DNA of 64,000 nt from Xiphias gladius (Eukaryota > Chordata > Actinopteri > Istiophoriformes > Xiphiidae): the NCBI RefSeq assembly GCF_016859285.1, contig NC_053415.1:4341001-4405000 (forward strand). Direction: 5' to 3'. The translations under genes and the position numbers were made by a program. Shown here piece by piece: positions 10,501-24,800 of this stretch. Position 1 is the first letter of the stretch. Each line of letters starts with the position of its first letter. The notes beneath the pieces are model-generated. The model was not told the origin of the DNA, searched no databases, and saw only the letters and a program-made list of their open reading frames with translations.

Positions 10501-12210
10501 TTCGATGAATAATTAACAGTGGGTGGTTGCATGTTTGGTCCCTCGTGATATCAGTAACTGTCCCTGAATTTGTAAATGAAAGTAGTTAAATACTTGTTGA
10601 ACTCCTTATATGAGCAACAAAAAAAAGAAAAAAATTATTTGACATCTGCTAAGGATAAGAATGCATTGGGGGAGGGGTGGAAAAGTGAAGAGAGCCGGTT
10701 AAAGATTAGAAAGTATCATTAAGTGTTTTCATTTTTTTTAATCACCTCATTTCAGTTGACATATAACTTTTTTTAACACTGTATAACATTTTTTTTTAAA
10801 TTTTAAAACAAATTATTTAACCACCTTCATTTATTTAATGTGCTCAATTTCCCCTTTAACTCGTTCAGTGTTGTTGACATTTGTCACCTCAGAGACTCCA
10901 AAGAGTTGCCCAATTAATATTTTGTCCCTCCTGTGTGGACTTTGTGCTCACTCTTGTTACTCAGTTTTTCAAGATGAAAGAATCGCTGTTTCTAAAGTTC
11001 AAGCTGTCACACAGCAAGTCATGTATGTAAAAGAAGAAAACACACACACACACACACAGGCACACATTCAGTTTAGATCTCAATGAAACCGCTTAGAAAT
11101 CGAAAGCACTGGGAAAAGCATTTGGGTAAGAATTAATGCAAGAAGGCAGCTCAGACTTTCCAGGTGCTGTTGGCGAAATTGTTGTGTGCAGGAAATGTCA
11201 ATACCAGCAGCATGTAATAAAACCAGGTTGCAGAAATATATATTTTGCCTATGGAGTCAAAGAATTGGAAAGAATTTGCCTGCTGGCATTGTCGATGGGA
11301 AGGGATGGAGGATGTGGGGGTGGACGGCAGATGACCCACCTGCTTTTGAACATTATCAACATTATATTATCAGCATTCTTTGTCTAGTTTAAAAACCCAT
11401 GAAACATACACAAAAAATGTAACTGTGCCAACAAAAATAAAGAAACCAATGGTTCCTTTATCGCAAATGCAACAAACAACGCGCTCTCATGTCTTCAATT
11501 TGACGCATTAAAAAGTCTTTCTGTGAAATAAATACCCACTGCTTCTGCAAGCGTTGCCACTGGAAAATACATTCAGAATACAATCTTTCAGCGACTTCAA
11601 AGAAGATGTGGAACTTTGTAAAAAAAACCTGCCGATGACCTCGCAGCAGTCAGGAGAACAATACGAAAACAGATGCAGGTGCACGGAGATCAAACGAGCC
11701 CAGAACGGCAGCGTTAGCATAAGAGACACATCGTACAATTTATACCAGAATTTTCAAACAACTCTACACTATCTCACAAAAATAACACAGTCTGAGTATT
11801 ACCAAAATATTACCAGGTAGGTCAGAGTATAAACAGAACTATACTGTAACTAAACTAATACACTAACCCGTGATAGCACAGATATGTTTTACAGTCCTGA
11901 AAGATTACATGAAAAATATACTGCATTACAGATATTTAGATATTGTATCATTTGTTTAAACAGTAGCGACAAGGTGCTCACTCACACATACAACACACAT
12001 TATGACAGAGGTGAGGAAGGGAAACGAAGCAGAGCAGTGATGTACAGGGCAGAGAGCGAAGCACACCAGGCAAGACACAGCGACAGCGGGAAGCAAATAA
12101 CCAACTCCTCGCACATTTCAAATGTCTGATCGCAGATGTACAGAGTTATTCCAGAAAAGCGCAGTGTACCACTGCTGAAACCTAAAGTATAGTAGCGTTG
12201 TGTGGCAGGT

Positions 12211-14235
12211 CTACAGCAGGCTGTCCAGGCTCTTCTCAGCACTCTCCTTGTCGTCAGCCCCAGGAGGGGGGCTGTATTTGTCATGGTAGTTCTGCAGGAT
12301 GGTGACCACATCGAGGTGGCCAAAGTGCACCGCTTCATCCATCGGCGTGTTCCCCCATCTATACAAAGCAAACATTATTCTACATTCAAGGGGAAAACAG
12401 ACACTAAAAACGTCACACGCTTTCCACAGACAGCAAACATCACCCCCATTTGAACTGGTTCAGGTTTATCCGGGTGCAAAAAACACCGCTCTCTTCTCGT
12501 GTCACAGGTCGCCAGCTTCCGAGGCCGCATGTTCTGGTCACGCACGTCTGCGAGCCAACTCAATATCTGAAGCGTTCTCACAAAAACGACGAACCCAAAT
12601 GCCCTTTTTTGATTGACCTGCGCAGATCTGAACTACAAATTCAAATCAAGAACTGCAAAATAAATGAGAGGGACCCCCGTTCTGGTTTACGCCTGCACAT
12701 AGCGGTGGTAATAACGGATCGAGATTTGAAATAGCCGAACCTGTGGACAACTTTAAACTAGCTGCTCAACATCAACCTTTCCAATACAAGAAATGACCAA
12801 AGAGATATTATGAGTCAACCGTTTCCTCCTGGCTGGTTATGTAACTGTCCTCTGGTGTTAAAACTACTAAAGCCTTAAAATTACATGTTACATTTTGTAT
12901 TACATATATAAAGCAAGCTTCAAATGTCTGTAATTTGATTTTCTAATTGTAATGCCGTGAACTAACACAAGCGGCTGTACGGAATGTACAGTATGAAAAT
13001 AAATGCAGAGGAATGCTGGACCTACGTAGATAAAACGGAGGACGGTGGAATGACAAAAGGCCTCCTCCATCAGAGGAAAATGTGCAGACTGCAGTTTATC
13101 ACTCAAACTTAAGACAAAGCTGTGAGACGCAGGGAATGGCCTCATGCAAATATCCCTCTACATATCAAAATTCTTCTAAATAAAAGAACAAGCGATTGAT
13201 GAGATACAGACATCAAGGAAAGAGACTCCAGGCATACCTGTCTCTGGGTACTGGGTTCACCTTGCAAGCCTCCAGCAGGAAGCGGACCACCTCCGTGTGC
13301 CCTGAAAGCAGAGCAGACGTTGGAAATAGGCCCGTGCACATACACATGCTGACAGACACTTCAAACGCCCTCGCGCAAAAGTGGCGCAAAATCCCTTCAG
13401 ATATGTGCACATCTCTGACGGAGCAGTTTTGCAGGCAACCTCAATCCTGTCCCTGAAGCTTCTGTATTCCTATTTCCTAAACTCTCATCCCAAACCCTGG
13501 TCTTCAATCTGCTGCGACAACGGCCTCCACAGTTCTGGTTTCAGTCTTCCCACTTTTCAGATGTTGAACCTGCTGCAGGGATTTGTTCCCATTCAGACAT
13601 GAAAAGCATCAGTGAGGTCCAACATCTGATGTGGTCGGAACTCATCCTGACTCGGGTTCAGTCAGGATGAGTTCTGCTTCATCCCCAAGGTGTTGGATGG
13701 GGTTGAGGTCAGGGTCCTGTGCAGGCCAGTCAGGTTCTTCCACAGCAAGCTGGGAAAACTATTTCTTTAGGCACCTGGCTTCCCCGAACTGTTGCCACAA
13801 AGCTGGAAGAACACTACGTCCGAAGCACCATTTGTGCTGTCGCATTGAGATTTCCCTGAACTTGAACTTTGTGATGCAGCCATGAAAAACAGCCCTGAAA
13901 TAAAACTAGACAAAGGCATGTAGGGAACGGTGTCCAATATAGTGTAGCTCCTCACCCGTTTCAAAACCACACTGAGTGAGCCTTAACCTCAGTATACACA
14001 TCCAAAGGTATCATGCTATCATGGCAGGCTGCTTTGTGTTACAGGTTAGATAGGTTATATGTGTGTGAAGCACATCAAATGACATAGTGTGTGTGAGACA
14101 AGCGTAACACCAGTAAAGACTGACAGGTGGATTTAAGGCTGCATGTCACCTTCAGCTGCTGCCACATGGAGGGCCGTTCTGGAGTCGTAGTCCCTCTGCT
14201 CCATGTCCATGGATGACAGGGCAAACCTACACACG

Positions 14236-14273
<38 letters not shown>

Positions 14274-14608
14274 GTACTGAGCAAACTTGTAAAAGCAAAA
14301 GTCCCCTTTTTAAAGACATTCTTTACAAAAGATACACCTTTTATCAGCCAACATCACAGATTAAGGCGGAAACCGAGGAGTGTTCCAGGGCCCCAAACTG
14401 AGAGACTGCAGATTTACAGTTATACAGGCTACATGTTAGGGATTCGCTCCACTGTTAAAAAAAAAAAAAAAAGTGAAACAACCCTGTATTCATCTCTGGC
14501 CAACATCTCAAGTTAGTAAGAAGAGGTGACTGCGTGAGGCGTTCACCTCCTCAGGGCAGAGACGTCTCCTGTGTAGGCAGCAAACAGCAGGTTGATAACA
14601 GACTTGAC
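12211..14608 (-). CDS. gls: KGA-specific ankyrin-repeat exons of gls
   Basis: Four exons (14547-14608, 14150-14226, 13238-13301, 12211-12358) encode [55 protein letters not shown] and [18 protein letters not shown], then a short acidic tail ending SLDSLL. These are the ankyrin repeats of KGA; human KGA likewise ends LDGLL. All phases agree. Confidence 0.93.
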
Positions 14609-17600
14609 CTGTGGACAGAGACGGAGACAAAGAGAGAACATTTGCAGGAGGACCACAGAGTCGCGCCACCTTCACCACCGCTACACCGACTCCAGCAGCT
14701 GTGAGACCAAACAGAAAAAGGACTATTGTCATGGACTCGCTGGGTTAAGAACCAAATGACTTCTTATATAACTAATGTTACACACGTCATCTCTAAGCAG
14801 CACTGAGAGTATCATTCCTTCTCACATAATAATCTTAGGTTGGACATCAACCACCTCATCATGACAAAAGTTGATCAGAATGTTGTTTGTGAAGACAATG
14901 TGATTTTTTAATTGGGAAAGAGAATTCATCTCAGCAACCTACTGTCGCTACCTAAGTTCCATCTACACAACTATGCAAACAATTCCACATGAACATGACT
15001 GAATACTATGGATAGAGATCCCTGCATCAATCAAGACTTACCATCAAACAGGGAGGAATCATTTCCTATGAGCAGAACTTGAGTGGAATTCTTACAAAGG
15101 AACATTTGAAAAGTAGAAAAATGAAAAAAGATACTCACACTTAGAAAACCAACAGAGGATAGGATCTGAAAGAACCTATTACACCTTTAGCAGTGTAACA
15201 GAGTTACAATTAACCATTATCTGCACTGTCAAGGAATCTGCAGATTATTCTCTTAACACCAGAAATAGTAACAAGTGTCCTTTATAAGGTCCCAGAGTCT
15301 AAGCTGGTTTGTTGCTGACCAACAGTCCAAAACCCAAAGATTTTCAGTTTGCTCTCATGGAGGAATTTTCACATTTTGCAAAGCCAGAACCAGTGAATTT
15401 TTAGAACATTTGCCCCCCCCCCAAATGATTTAAATGATTAATCCATTATCAGAATTGTTGCCGAGTGTTTTCCTGTTCATCTAATAATATGTTACTCGAC
15501 TAATCATTTTGGAGGTTGAGAGGGACCAACTGGACTTAAGAGAAAACAAGCAAGGACGGTGTGACTGGGTTCAAGGGAGCAAAATACACGGGGACATCAA
15601 AGTTCAGTTCCAAGCAGCAAAGACAACTCTGCACATCTACACGCGTATGTACAAATATGTACATACTTCAACACTGCAACAAGAAACACGACACATTACA
15701 GTACAGGCAGCCAATATTTCAGCCCAGGCGGGTCAAGAGTGCCAAGCTGAAACAAAACGCCACAGCAAACACTTCAAGTATATGGGAGGCAAACAAGGTA
15801 AACAGCGTGTAAAAGATGCTGGAAAGCTTAAAGAGCAGCCGAACAGCCTCTGAAAATCTTGTCTTTCCTGACCTCCGGTGGTTCAACTTCCCACCTTGCT
15901 CCAGTGATGTGCAGGTGTACTCCATGACTGTTGGCTGTGGTTACAGGTTCAACAGAGCACACCCAGGCGTGAGGCTGGGTGTGGTCAGAGGTGAAACGGG
16001 CGTTTAAGTGTCAACCAGAGGGCAGCAAAACACTGATGTTTGTCATCTGTTGGTAATGGTTGAACTTCAGGCAGTTAAGTATGATTTAACTGCTATGTGA
16101 TCAAGTACCTTTTGAATTATGAATCGAGTTTGTTTCTCTGGCAACATTAATCTAACCAAAACATAAAAGCTGCGGCAACGCTAAATGAATGCAGCATTGT
16201 TGCCCTGTAAGCCTTCTTTGTCAGTTAGCTTCCTGCTGTGAGAAATGGGATCTTACATGAACTCACTGTTTTCTGAAAAAGGTTTGATTGTTTCACAGGG
16301 TTCACAAGAATTGTTTTGGTTTTTTTTTTTTCCATCACTGTGCTCTTCTCACTGGTTTAAAATGGGCAGGGCTCAGCTGGAAAAAGTTGATGTCATGTAC
16401 TGTGCACCAATCAGGATTTAGCAACATTTGAACTAGAATCTGATGACAGTTGGTGGGTTGCTTGGTTTCTGTCGGTCAAATCTCATCAAACTGCACCCAA
16501 ACAGAATAAATAATCAGGCAGATGAGCTGAGGTTGGGAGTACTAAAGGAACGGTTCGACTGTTTGGGAAATACGCTTGTTCACTTTCTTGCTGAGAGTTA
16601 GATGAGAAGATTGATAGCACTCCAGCAGCTGCTTAGCTTGGCACAAACACTGGAAACAGAAAGAAACAGCTAGCCAGGTTCTGTACATCAGTTAAAAAAA
16701 ATAAATAAAAAAATAAAAAACTACCAGCACTTGTAATGCTCACTAATTAATGTTAATTATTTAATCTGTACAAAAAGATAAGTGTAAAATTAAGAATATG
16801 CTGAATATATTATATTAAGAATATCCACTATATAATGGCAAACTGATGTTCTATATGGATTAAATATAATCACACAACTGTTCATTTACAAATTCATTAA
16901 AAAAAAAAAAAAAATACTAAAATTACATTTGTAACCTTGATTGTTGCTTACTTACTCTTGAATATTCAATGTTACATATACTGTATGTATATAAGTAAAT
17001 ATGACATGAAGCCAAGTTTTCAGGAGCTTAAAGTTCACAGAAGGATCCTGTATTTACAGCAGGTAAATTCTTGCAAATACTCAATTTCCATACAACTGCC
17101 GGAATGAAGGAGGGGGGCAATCTAGGCAACAGACGAGCATCGAATGAGTCTTGAATGAGAATCTCTAAACAAGGAAAAGGTGATGGTGGTTGTTCAAGAA
17201 CAGTTGTGGGCGCAGAGGAAGAGATGGTAGATAACAGTGCTTTATTTAGATTTTATACAAGGGACATCAAGGCAACAAAAACCTTAACACCACTTTCACT
17301 GTCATGTCTGCAAGTTAATCACAGCCAAAAGTAGTATTCGCTCAGAATTGTGTAAGAAGACAAGCTCATGTCTTTGTGCTGTCTTCTCCTCCAAGCAGAC
17401 AGGACAGTTCATGTGTATGGAGACTTTACTTACAGAATTTCAACCATGTGGACAGAGAAAATAAATCAAAACATAGAGATGTTTGACATTCATCATACAG
17501 GAGCTTGGAACTGTAAGGTTTCATCTACTGTAGGTTTGGGGAATTTCTCTTTTTGATATTTATTAATTTTTTTTTTAATGTTTCCCATGTAACACCTATT

Positions 17601-18769
17601 CTAGACTTAATTTTTTCTATCTCAACAATAAATCTTTGGTATATAAAGTTTATTTAAAAACTACACACAAATAAATATCTAATATCTGACCAAGACATTA
17701 GAGAACCTTACAATTCCAGGGTCACCAATTTGCAATGGTAGTGATAGGTTTTAAATTTATATGCAATTTCCAAGTCACAAGGGATAAAAATTTATGTCCA
17801 CGACAAAAATCAACATGAATAAAGACATCAAATGAACTTAAAGCAGATTACATGGGATTGGAAAGACATATATCGAATCATACAAAAATATGCATGCAAG
17901 AGGGAGAATGAGAATTCACAGAGGAAAAAGAACACAGTGAATGTTACATACATGAAATGAGCCATGAAAATCAATGGATTTCAATGGAAATACTCATAAC
18001 TGCATTCAAAGGCCCTTCTGTCATGAGTTTGTTTGCAGATTGATAATGAGACTTTGAGAAATAAGAAAAGAGCTACTGATTACAAACTTCAAGTAATACA
18101 GCTCATTGACCCTCTTGCAAAGTAACGCCGGGCTTGTTTGTCATTCCGATTTACCAAAGCAAAGTGGAACAGATCAAATAATCAGTGCTGATTGACTGGA
18201 TTAAGGTCATGCCAATCTCATGTCAGCACTGGTCTGGTCCAGTGCTTGTAGACATGCAGGCACTGTGTTTTAGGTTTTGTGCCAGTGAGGGGGAAATGAC
18301 CCTGTAGCAGCAAAGAAATAAAGACATGCACACTGTTATAAATGAGACTCGTTCCCTTCACTCACATTTCTGACTGGCCCAAAAAACAGAGGTCAGGAAA
18401 CAAAGACAGCCGAGGTTGAGACTAGGCCTGAGATGAGATACTGAAAAGAGATCTACCAATCACAGCTGAAGGAAAACTGAGTTGATCCCATATACTGTGG
18501 CCAGTATTTGCTGCCATGACTAATTTAATGGAAAAATAACTAAACCATAACAAAGCTGACTTTATGAATATGAAGAAAATGATAAAGATCACTACATCAC
18601 TGTTTCTGGCAGTCCACTAGTGTGCTGCATCTGAGCACATCATGGTTCATTTGTGCATTTAAAGTTGTAATCCTTAAGATATTGTTCTGCTTGATTCGGT
18701 GACACCTGTTGTTACTGGTGGAAATGCAAAGAATATTGTAATGGTCTGGGAGTTCCATTCCTAACATTC

Positions 18770-18836
<67 letters not shown>

Positions 18837-21800
18837 ACTATACTTGTACTGACACAAGTATGTTACCTCTTCAAAATGCTGAATAACATCATGATGTAAC
18901 ATATGCACATGAGCACACATTATATGCAATGGATACATGTGCTAGTTCTTGTCTTCCAAATTTCTTCAAATTAAATCCTTGTGCCTTTGCATATCATCTG
19001 ATCAAGCAGGGGAATGGCCAAGGCCGCCACTCTCAGTCGGTGCATTTACATGCACTTCATAACATGGTTCCTTAGAGAATCCAGGTTACGCAGGTTTACA
19101 TGCTCTGTAGTAATCTGGTTACTGGAAAGCTGTGCATACATGTAGCAGGTCGGTATTGGAAGGCGGGCAGAAGATGCTGCTTCATGACTTTTTGGCTGGA
19201 CCACAACAGCTGGGCCAGCCCTATAAACGTGAATGTCCATGACTGACTGGCTGACTGACTGAGTGATAGAGTTGCACCATTGGTCAGCTGAATGCCACGT
19301 GACTAAGGTATGAAGTTACACCATGGGTCGTTGCTCTTTCGAAATGAATTGGTGCAAACACTTTGTAATGCACCATCAGGGGTCGTTTACAGGCAGTATC
19401 GCCCTCTTAGCGCCTTTGTTGCTAGATTTACCAACTTTTCACACCCATTTACTGACTTTTCCTCACAAAAGCACCTAGAGACAAATGTAGCGACTTTTTG
19501 ACAAACCTCCGCTACCTTCTGCAGAAAAGTCGCCAGTATTGTCCCATGAGTGCAAGGTCTGGCTTTCCCTTCCGCAGGCACAACTCTATGCGTCTCATTC
19601 ATTTGACCACACGGCAGCTGACACTACACGTGAATAAGCTTCTAACTTTCTCTCTGAGTCTCTGAGTGATCATTTTAAGAGTAAATATAGCTGAAATCAC
19701 AGCGCAGCCATTGTCTTTAACTCATGTGTGTGGTGTTTGTGTCAGACGATGTTGCGGTTCTAAAATCAGGATTTCAGCAGTGTAGAGCAGCAGCTTGGAA
19801 ATGGCTTGGAATTGACTGCTGGTTAACATGTAGTCTCAGTGGGCAGTGTTTCAGTCACTATTTCATACTTGTTTCATTGTCTGACAACAGAATCAGGAAA
19901 AAGTAAATGAGAACAACTTTATTGGGAATTCAGCTGGATTGAATTACTGTATGTGTGAGCACAGAGAGTAGGAGAGAAGCAAACAGATAAAGGGCGGTTC
20001 ACCCATATACTAGGTTTTGACCTAGTCTTTTTTTTTGGGTATGTGTATCTGTGTCGGAGCTGTGAGAGGGCAGGCAGACAGGCACAAAAGTGTGAATTTT
20101 ATAGAGTCCAATGTTCAACAGTCAAAATCAACTTATTAAAACGTCTGGAAGTTGCTTTGTATTAATTTCAGTTTTACTTATTTATTAATTTATCTTTTTT
20201 AAATACGAGGACACATCCCCTCCATGTTAATGATCTCTCCTTTTATCTGGCTGTTCTGCTGTTACTTTTCCTGTCTGCAGTCTTCTGTCATGCATACATT
20301 TAAAAAGCTGAAAAGTAACCCAGTTCTCTCTCTACATGGCCAAGGAATCAGCATTCTGGCTATAGCAGAATAAATGCAAGTCACAAATTATATCAAATAG
20401 AGAATGATCAAAATCTTAAGGATTATAACTTTAATAGCCACTTTAATGGCCACTGTCAAACTAATATCCCTTTTAGTACTTTCTAGAGTCCACAGAAAGC
20501 AACAAGATGCATGGATAAAATCATTTAAAGTAGCCAATAGTCCCAACTTGACTTATTGCATACTGTAGAAAACAGTGTAGGAGTAGGACAGAGGCTTTTG
20601 AATACTTTGCACCTCCACACAATAAAGAGCAGAAACTTGAAAACAGAAAAAACGATAACAGAAGTCCATGACAAAATAAAATAAGAGATCTCACAACATG
20701 ACAGATTAATAATGGGGCATTATTTGCTCCGGCAGCTATCACTTGGAGCTCAAGTCAACCCACGGACAAACACCACACGCCAGTTATACAGTTTCAACAT
20801 TGACTGAATAACAAACAGATAAAACATCCCCCCAAGTACAGTCACAATAGAGTGGCATCTAAGGCAACTGCTGACATGACATGCATGTGCAAGTATTTCT
20901 ATTTCCTGGAGGAGATAATATCACAAATTTGGAACGTCTGAAGTGTTAATTCAACACACATTCTGGTCCGCTGTTGAGGATCATCACTCATGTACACACA
21001 TATACCTAAAAGCTATATACATCTGTCACTATGTACATTCAGAAGTTCAGTAAATTATGCCTATGGAAAGAAGTTTTATTAATATACAACCTTACTTGAA
21101 GAGTAACACTTTGAGAACTTTAAATAAAATACTGGATAAATGTTGTGTGTTTGCATACTGACACTCAAAACACACTTTTTGAGTGTACAGATAAACTCTT
21201 CTGGATCAGTGGACTTGATGCTTCTAATACAATCTGATACCATCCATTTGATATTGCAGTTCCAAGTTTTTTCCCCATCTAAAGCCCTACTTTCCAAAAT
21301 AACTGTTGCAAGACGAAAAGTGAATAAATTAAGCTTCCTCTGCTGCTAGAGCTGGGTATGGGTTGTAATTTGCCAGTATGATACATTAGTTTCTGTGCCT
21401 ACACTTTCACGATACCTTACTTTGAGATATATAAACATGGTCTTCTTTTATCATTTAACAAAAGAAGCCAAAGTTCTTAAATGTTACATATAACGCTCTG
21501 TAAATCAGGTAAAAGGCCCTGAAAACCTCTTTTCTAAATCAGCTTCTTACTGTGAGTCCTACATTACCACAAAGTTTTCTGCCAAAGTTGGACTAGTTTC
21601 ACTTCACTCTTAACAACTAAGAATTTTTTTTCAAAACTTTAATTCTTGCTTATTTATAGCCAGGAATATCTCATGATAAAGATAAACGCATAAAATATGA
21701 AAATTGAAACGTTGTCAGGGGCTTCAAGGAAAAAAGGGGAGTATTCCCAAACTAGATTAAAGCTCCCAAAACTTTGCTTGGCTGGAAAAAGGGAACGTTT

Positions 21801-24800
21801 TAACTCTGTTGGGTTATGCAAATCCTGATTTGCACATACGACCCATTTTCTCTTTAATGAAGATTTGATCTTACACTTGGCCTAAAATGTAGAGTTAGAT
21901 GTATATACAACTGTTTTCCTGATTTTAAATCTGATCCAAGTATATATAAACCATTAGACACATCAGCCCAATTAGCTATGCTGCCTATCCTTCATGGTCG
22001 CGCATAGGAGATGGAGGTTGCTGGAGCGATAGGTGGGGATCATTGTTTGCTGTTTCTGTAGAAAGCAGCCTACTTTCCAGACTAAGGCATCTTGTTTCAA
22101 CACGAGCATATCTTTGTGTGCAGTGTAAACATGCAGTGAGTGTTTTGGAATGAAGCCTGGATACATCCTGCAGGTGACTGCAGGGCTGTTACAGCTATAA
22201 TTGGAGATTGGAACCAACACAAACCACAACTCCCCTCAGTCGATTTAATACTAAGTACACTCGCAAGCCATAGGCAAACATGGCACAACCAGCCACGCAC
22301 ACACTTTTTCCCCCATCCCAACTCAACAGCAGCTCAGAATGCTGCAGCCAGTCCACCGAGTTGGCTGCTCCTGAGAGCGCTGGCAGGTAAAAGGGGACAG
22401 TCAAGTCAAGCAATTCTCAACAACAAGCCTCAACAACAGCCTGTGGTTTTAGTCATTTCAACTCTCTCCTGAATGTGTTGGTTGAGCAAACCTTTATTTA
22501 CTTGTGTTGTATAAACAACCGCATTGTCAGAAAAATCAGCACCAACTGTGGTCCTGCAGAAATACTGACTTAAGATCAAGTTGAAGTCCCGTTTTACTGC
22601 AGTTTCTATTTTCAACATGCCATGTCTCTTTAGGTCAGCACAATGCACAATAGCTGTTTCTCAACCTTGACTGTGTTTTTAGGTCCCCAAGTTCTCAAAA
22701 CTCCAGCACCTTGACAGTTGACAAGTTAATGTCTACTTTGTATTCCATTAATAAAGATGTGGAGAGAGACGCAAATGATGCTATATTTAAAAAAAAATTC
22801 AACTGAATGTTTACTACTAAAAATAATTCCAGCATATACAAATTATTGGTAAAAATTGCAAACCTTTTTGCATATCAATGGACTTTAATTTGGAATTCCC
22901 ACTTATCTTAATGGTCTGCATTTATTCTAATGCAGACATCTGCTGGCAAGGAAAATTTCTTTCAGAAGGTTGAGAAACTTTGCACTATTGTGATAGTGAC
23001 TCAAATAAAGCTTTCATTTTTGTGTTGATTTTTTTCTTTCAAACTCCAGCACGTACGCTTTGGAAAAAGCAAAAAACCTACATTATTAAAATCCCTTCAG
23101 AATTCAGAGCTCATTTTTTATAAATGAAAAACTTAGCTGAAGCCCATGCATTCACAGCTAACTGATATGTTAACAATATTGTCCTTAGACCGAAAACTTT
23201 CCATTAGTAATCCAATAACACGTATCGTCATACAGCCATATTGATCATCTACTACAGTACATCAGCATCTGTATTTACGTGCTAGTTACTAGAGTCTTGG
23301 GCCTCAGTGTGAGCTACAGTAAGCATTCATTAAAAGAAAATAGTCTAAAGGCTGGCTGCACCGAAGCTCCACACATGCAAACACACTCATACACAGTCTT
23401 TTTGTCTTTACTTTTTTTTTTTTTTTTTAAATAGCATTTCAAAATCAACCCTGCATTTTAAATAAGATTCTGTCAAAATGGAAACCCCCCCCCCCCCAAA
23501 AAAAAACAAAACCCAAAAAAAAACAAAACCCAAAAAAAAAACAAAACCAAAAAACATTGCAATAAAGGGGGTTGGATGAAACAAGATCACAACCTGTACA
23601 CTGTACATCAGATCCTACACACACACTAAGGCAACGAGCAGGTGGAGGCTACGAGTTCATTTGGAATTCAGCATAAAATAAACAAGCAGTAACTCATCCC
23701 ATTTTTCCTTCACAAATACAAACAAAAGAGGCTTCCCAGTCCGTCCACACAGTAACTGCTTCACAAGCAATAAATAATCCTCTACATCATTTATATATAA
23801 ATATTCAAGGATATTCAAGGGCAAGGAAAGATGTTGGTGTTGCTGCGAGAGGTGGGGAGAGAGATTGGGTGAGGTGGGGGACAAGTGGGTGTCCTTTTTT
23901 TTATTTTTTTAGTTTCATTCGCTGACATTGTCCATCCTATAGACTACAGTGGTGGAGCTGTCCTGGTGCGACTCAGTTGGAGACACCTTTTTCCAAAGAG
24001 GGGCTTTCAGAGCTAGCTCTTGTTGGAGGCTCTCGTAATCCATGGGTCCAAAGGAGTGTTGCTGTTTCAATTGACACGAATAACAAATTAGTCTCACTCC
24101 TTCTGTGGGTTTGTATGTGTAGTGTGTATGTGGTTTGCTCTAACGTGTTTTGAAAAACCAGAGCCAAAACCAGTTTTCATCAGCATGGGCTTCCATGTAT
24201 TTTTGTCACACTTTTGTCAAGGTTAGCTGATGCACCAAAGAAGTTCAACATAGTGTGAGGTATAAATAATCAGTTTTTGTTATAACAAATTTAGGTAATT
24301 TAGCTTATTATATCTATTGCCTAAGCAAATGCAGCAAAGTGAACAATATCCGGCCATTTTAAAGAAAGGGACCCAACTAAAGAGAAACGTTCAGTATGAA
24401 TATGCCTAAAAACATCTACACAAGAATTCAAAAAGAGGCTGTGCAAACAGAGACTGAGGAGAAAATGGGAAAAGGATTGCCCTGTTTTGCTCTTATGATG
24501 TGTTTTTTCACTTCAGGTGTACTGCACAGTGTGTTCAGTTATGGAGCTAAATATGTGTTCAGCAGTAACCTCAGCGTCACCCTCATTCTTGGAGAAGGAG
24601 TGCTGATTAGGGTATCTGATGAGAAACGTGGGTGCGTCATTTTTCCCCCTCTCACAACAAGGTGTTGTGCATCCTTACCCGCTGATCCCCTCCTTCTCTG
24701 CGAGGATCGTGTTTCTTGGCAAAGTGTCTCAGGTTGTCATAGTTGTGGAAGTTGAAAAGCTCCACGAGATCCTGGAATGAAAAGTTCGATAGATGCATCA

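Larger units (their letters stand above)
9166..12210. other. Convergent 3' region: STAT end and gls (KGA) 3' UTR
   Basis: No conserved coding frame is visible. The KGA stop is at 12211 (- strand), so much or all of this stretch down to about 9436 may be gls 3' UTR. It contains one SINE-like repeat (10234-10500), a short CA run near 11040-11058 and several poly-A/T tracts. Confidence 0.5.
14609..23914. other. Intron and probable GAC 3' UTR between the two gls 3' ends
   Basis: No conserved exon is visible on either strand. The right-hand part must include the GAC 3' UTR. It contains a MITE-family fragment (16545-16690), an (AT)n microsatellite (18772-18833), a possible DNA element near 19037-19240 and A/C-rich simple sequence near 23400-23560. 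Nothing else is recognised. Confidence 0.5.
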
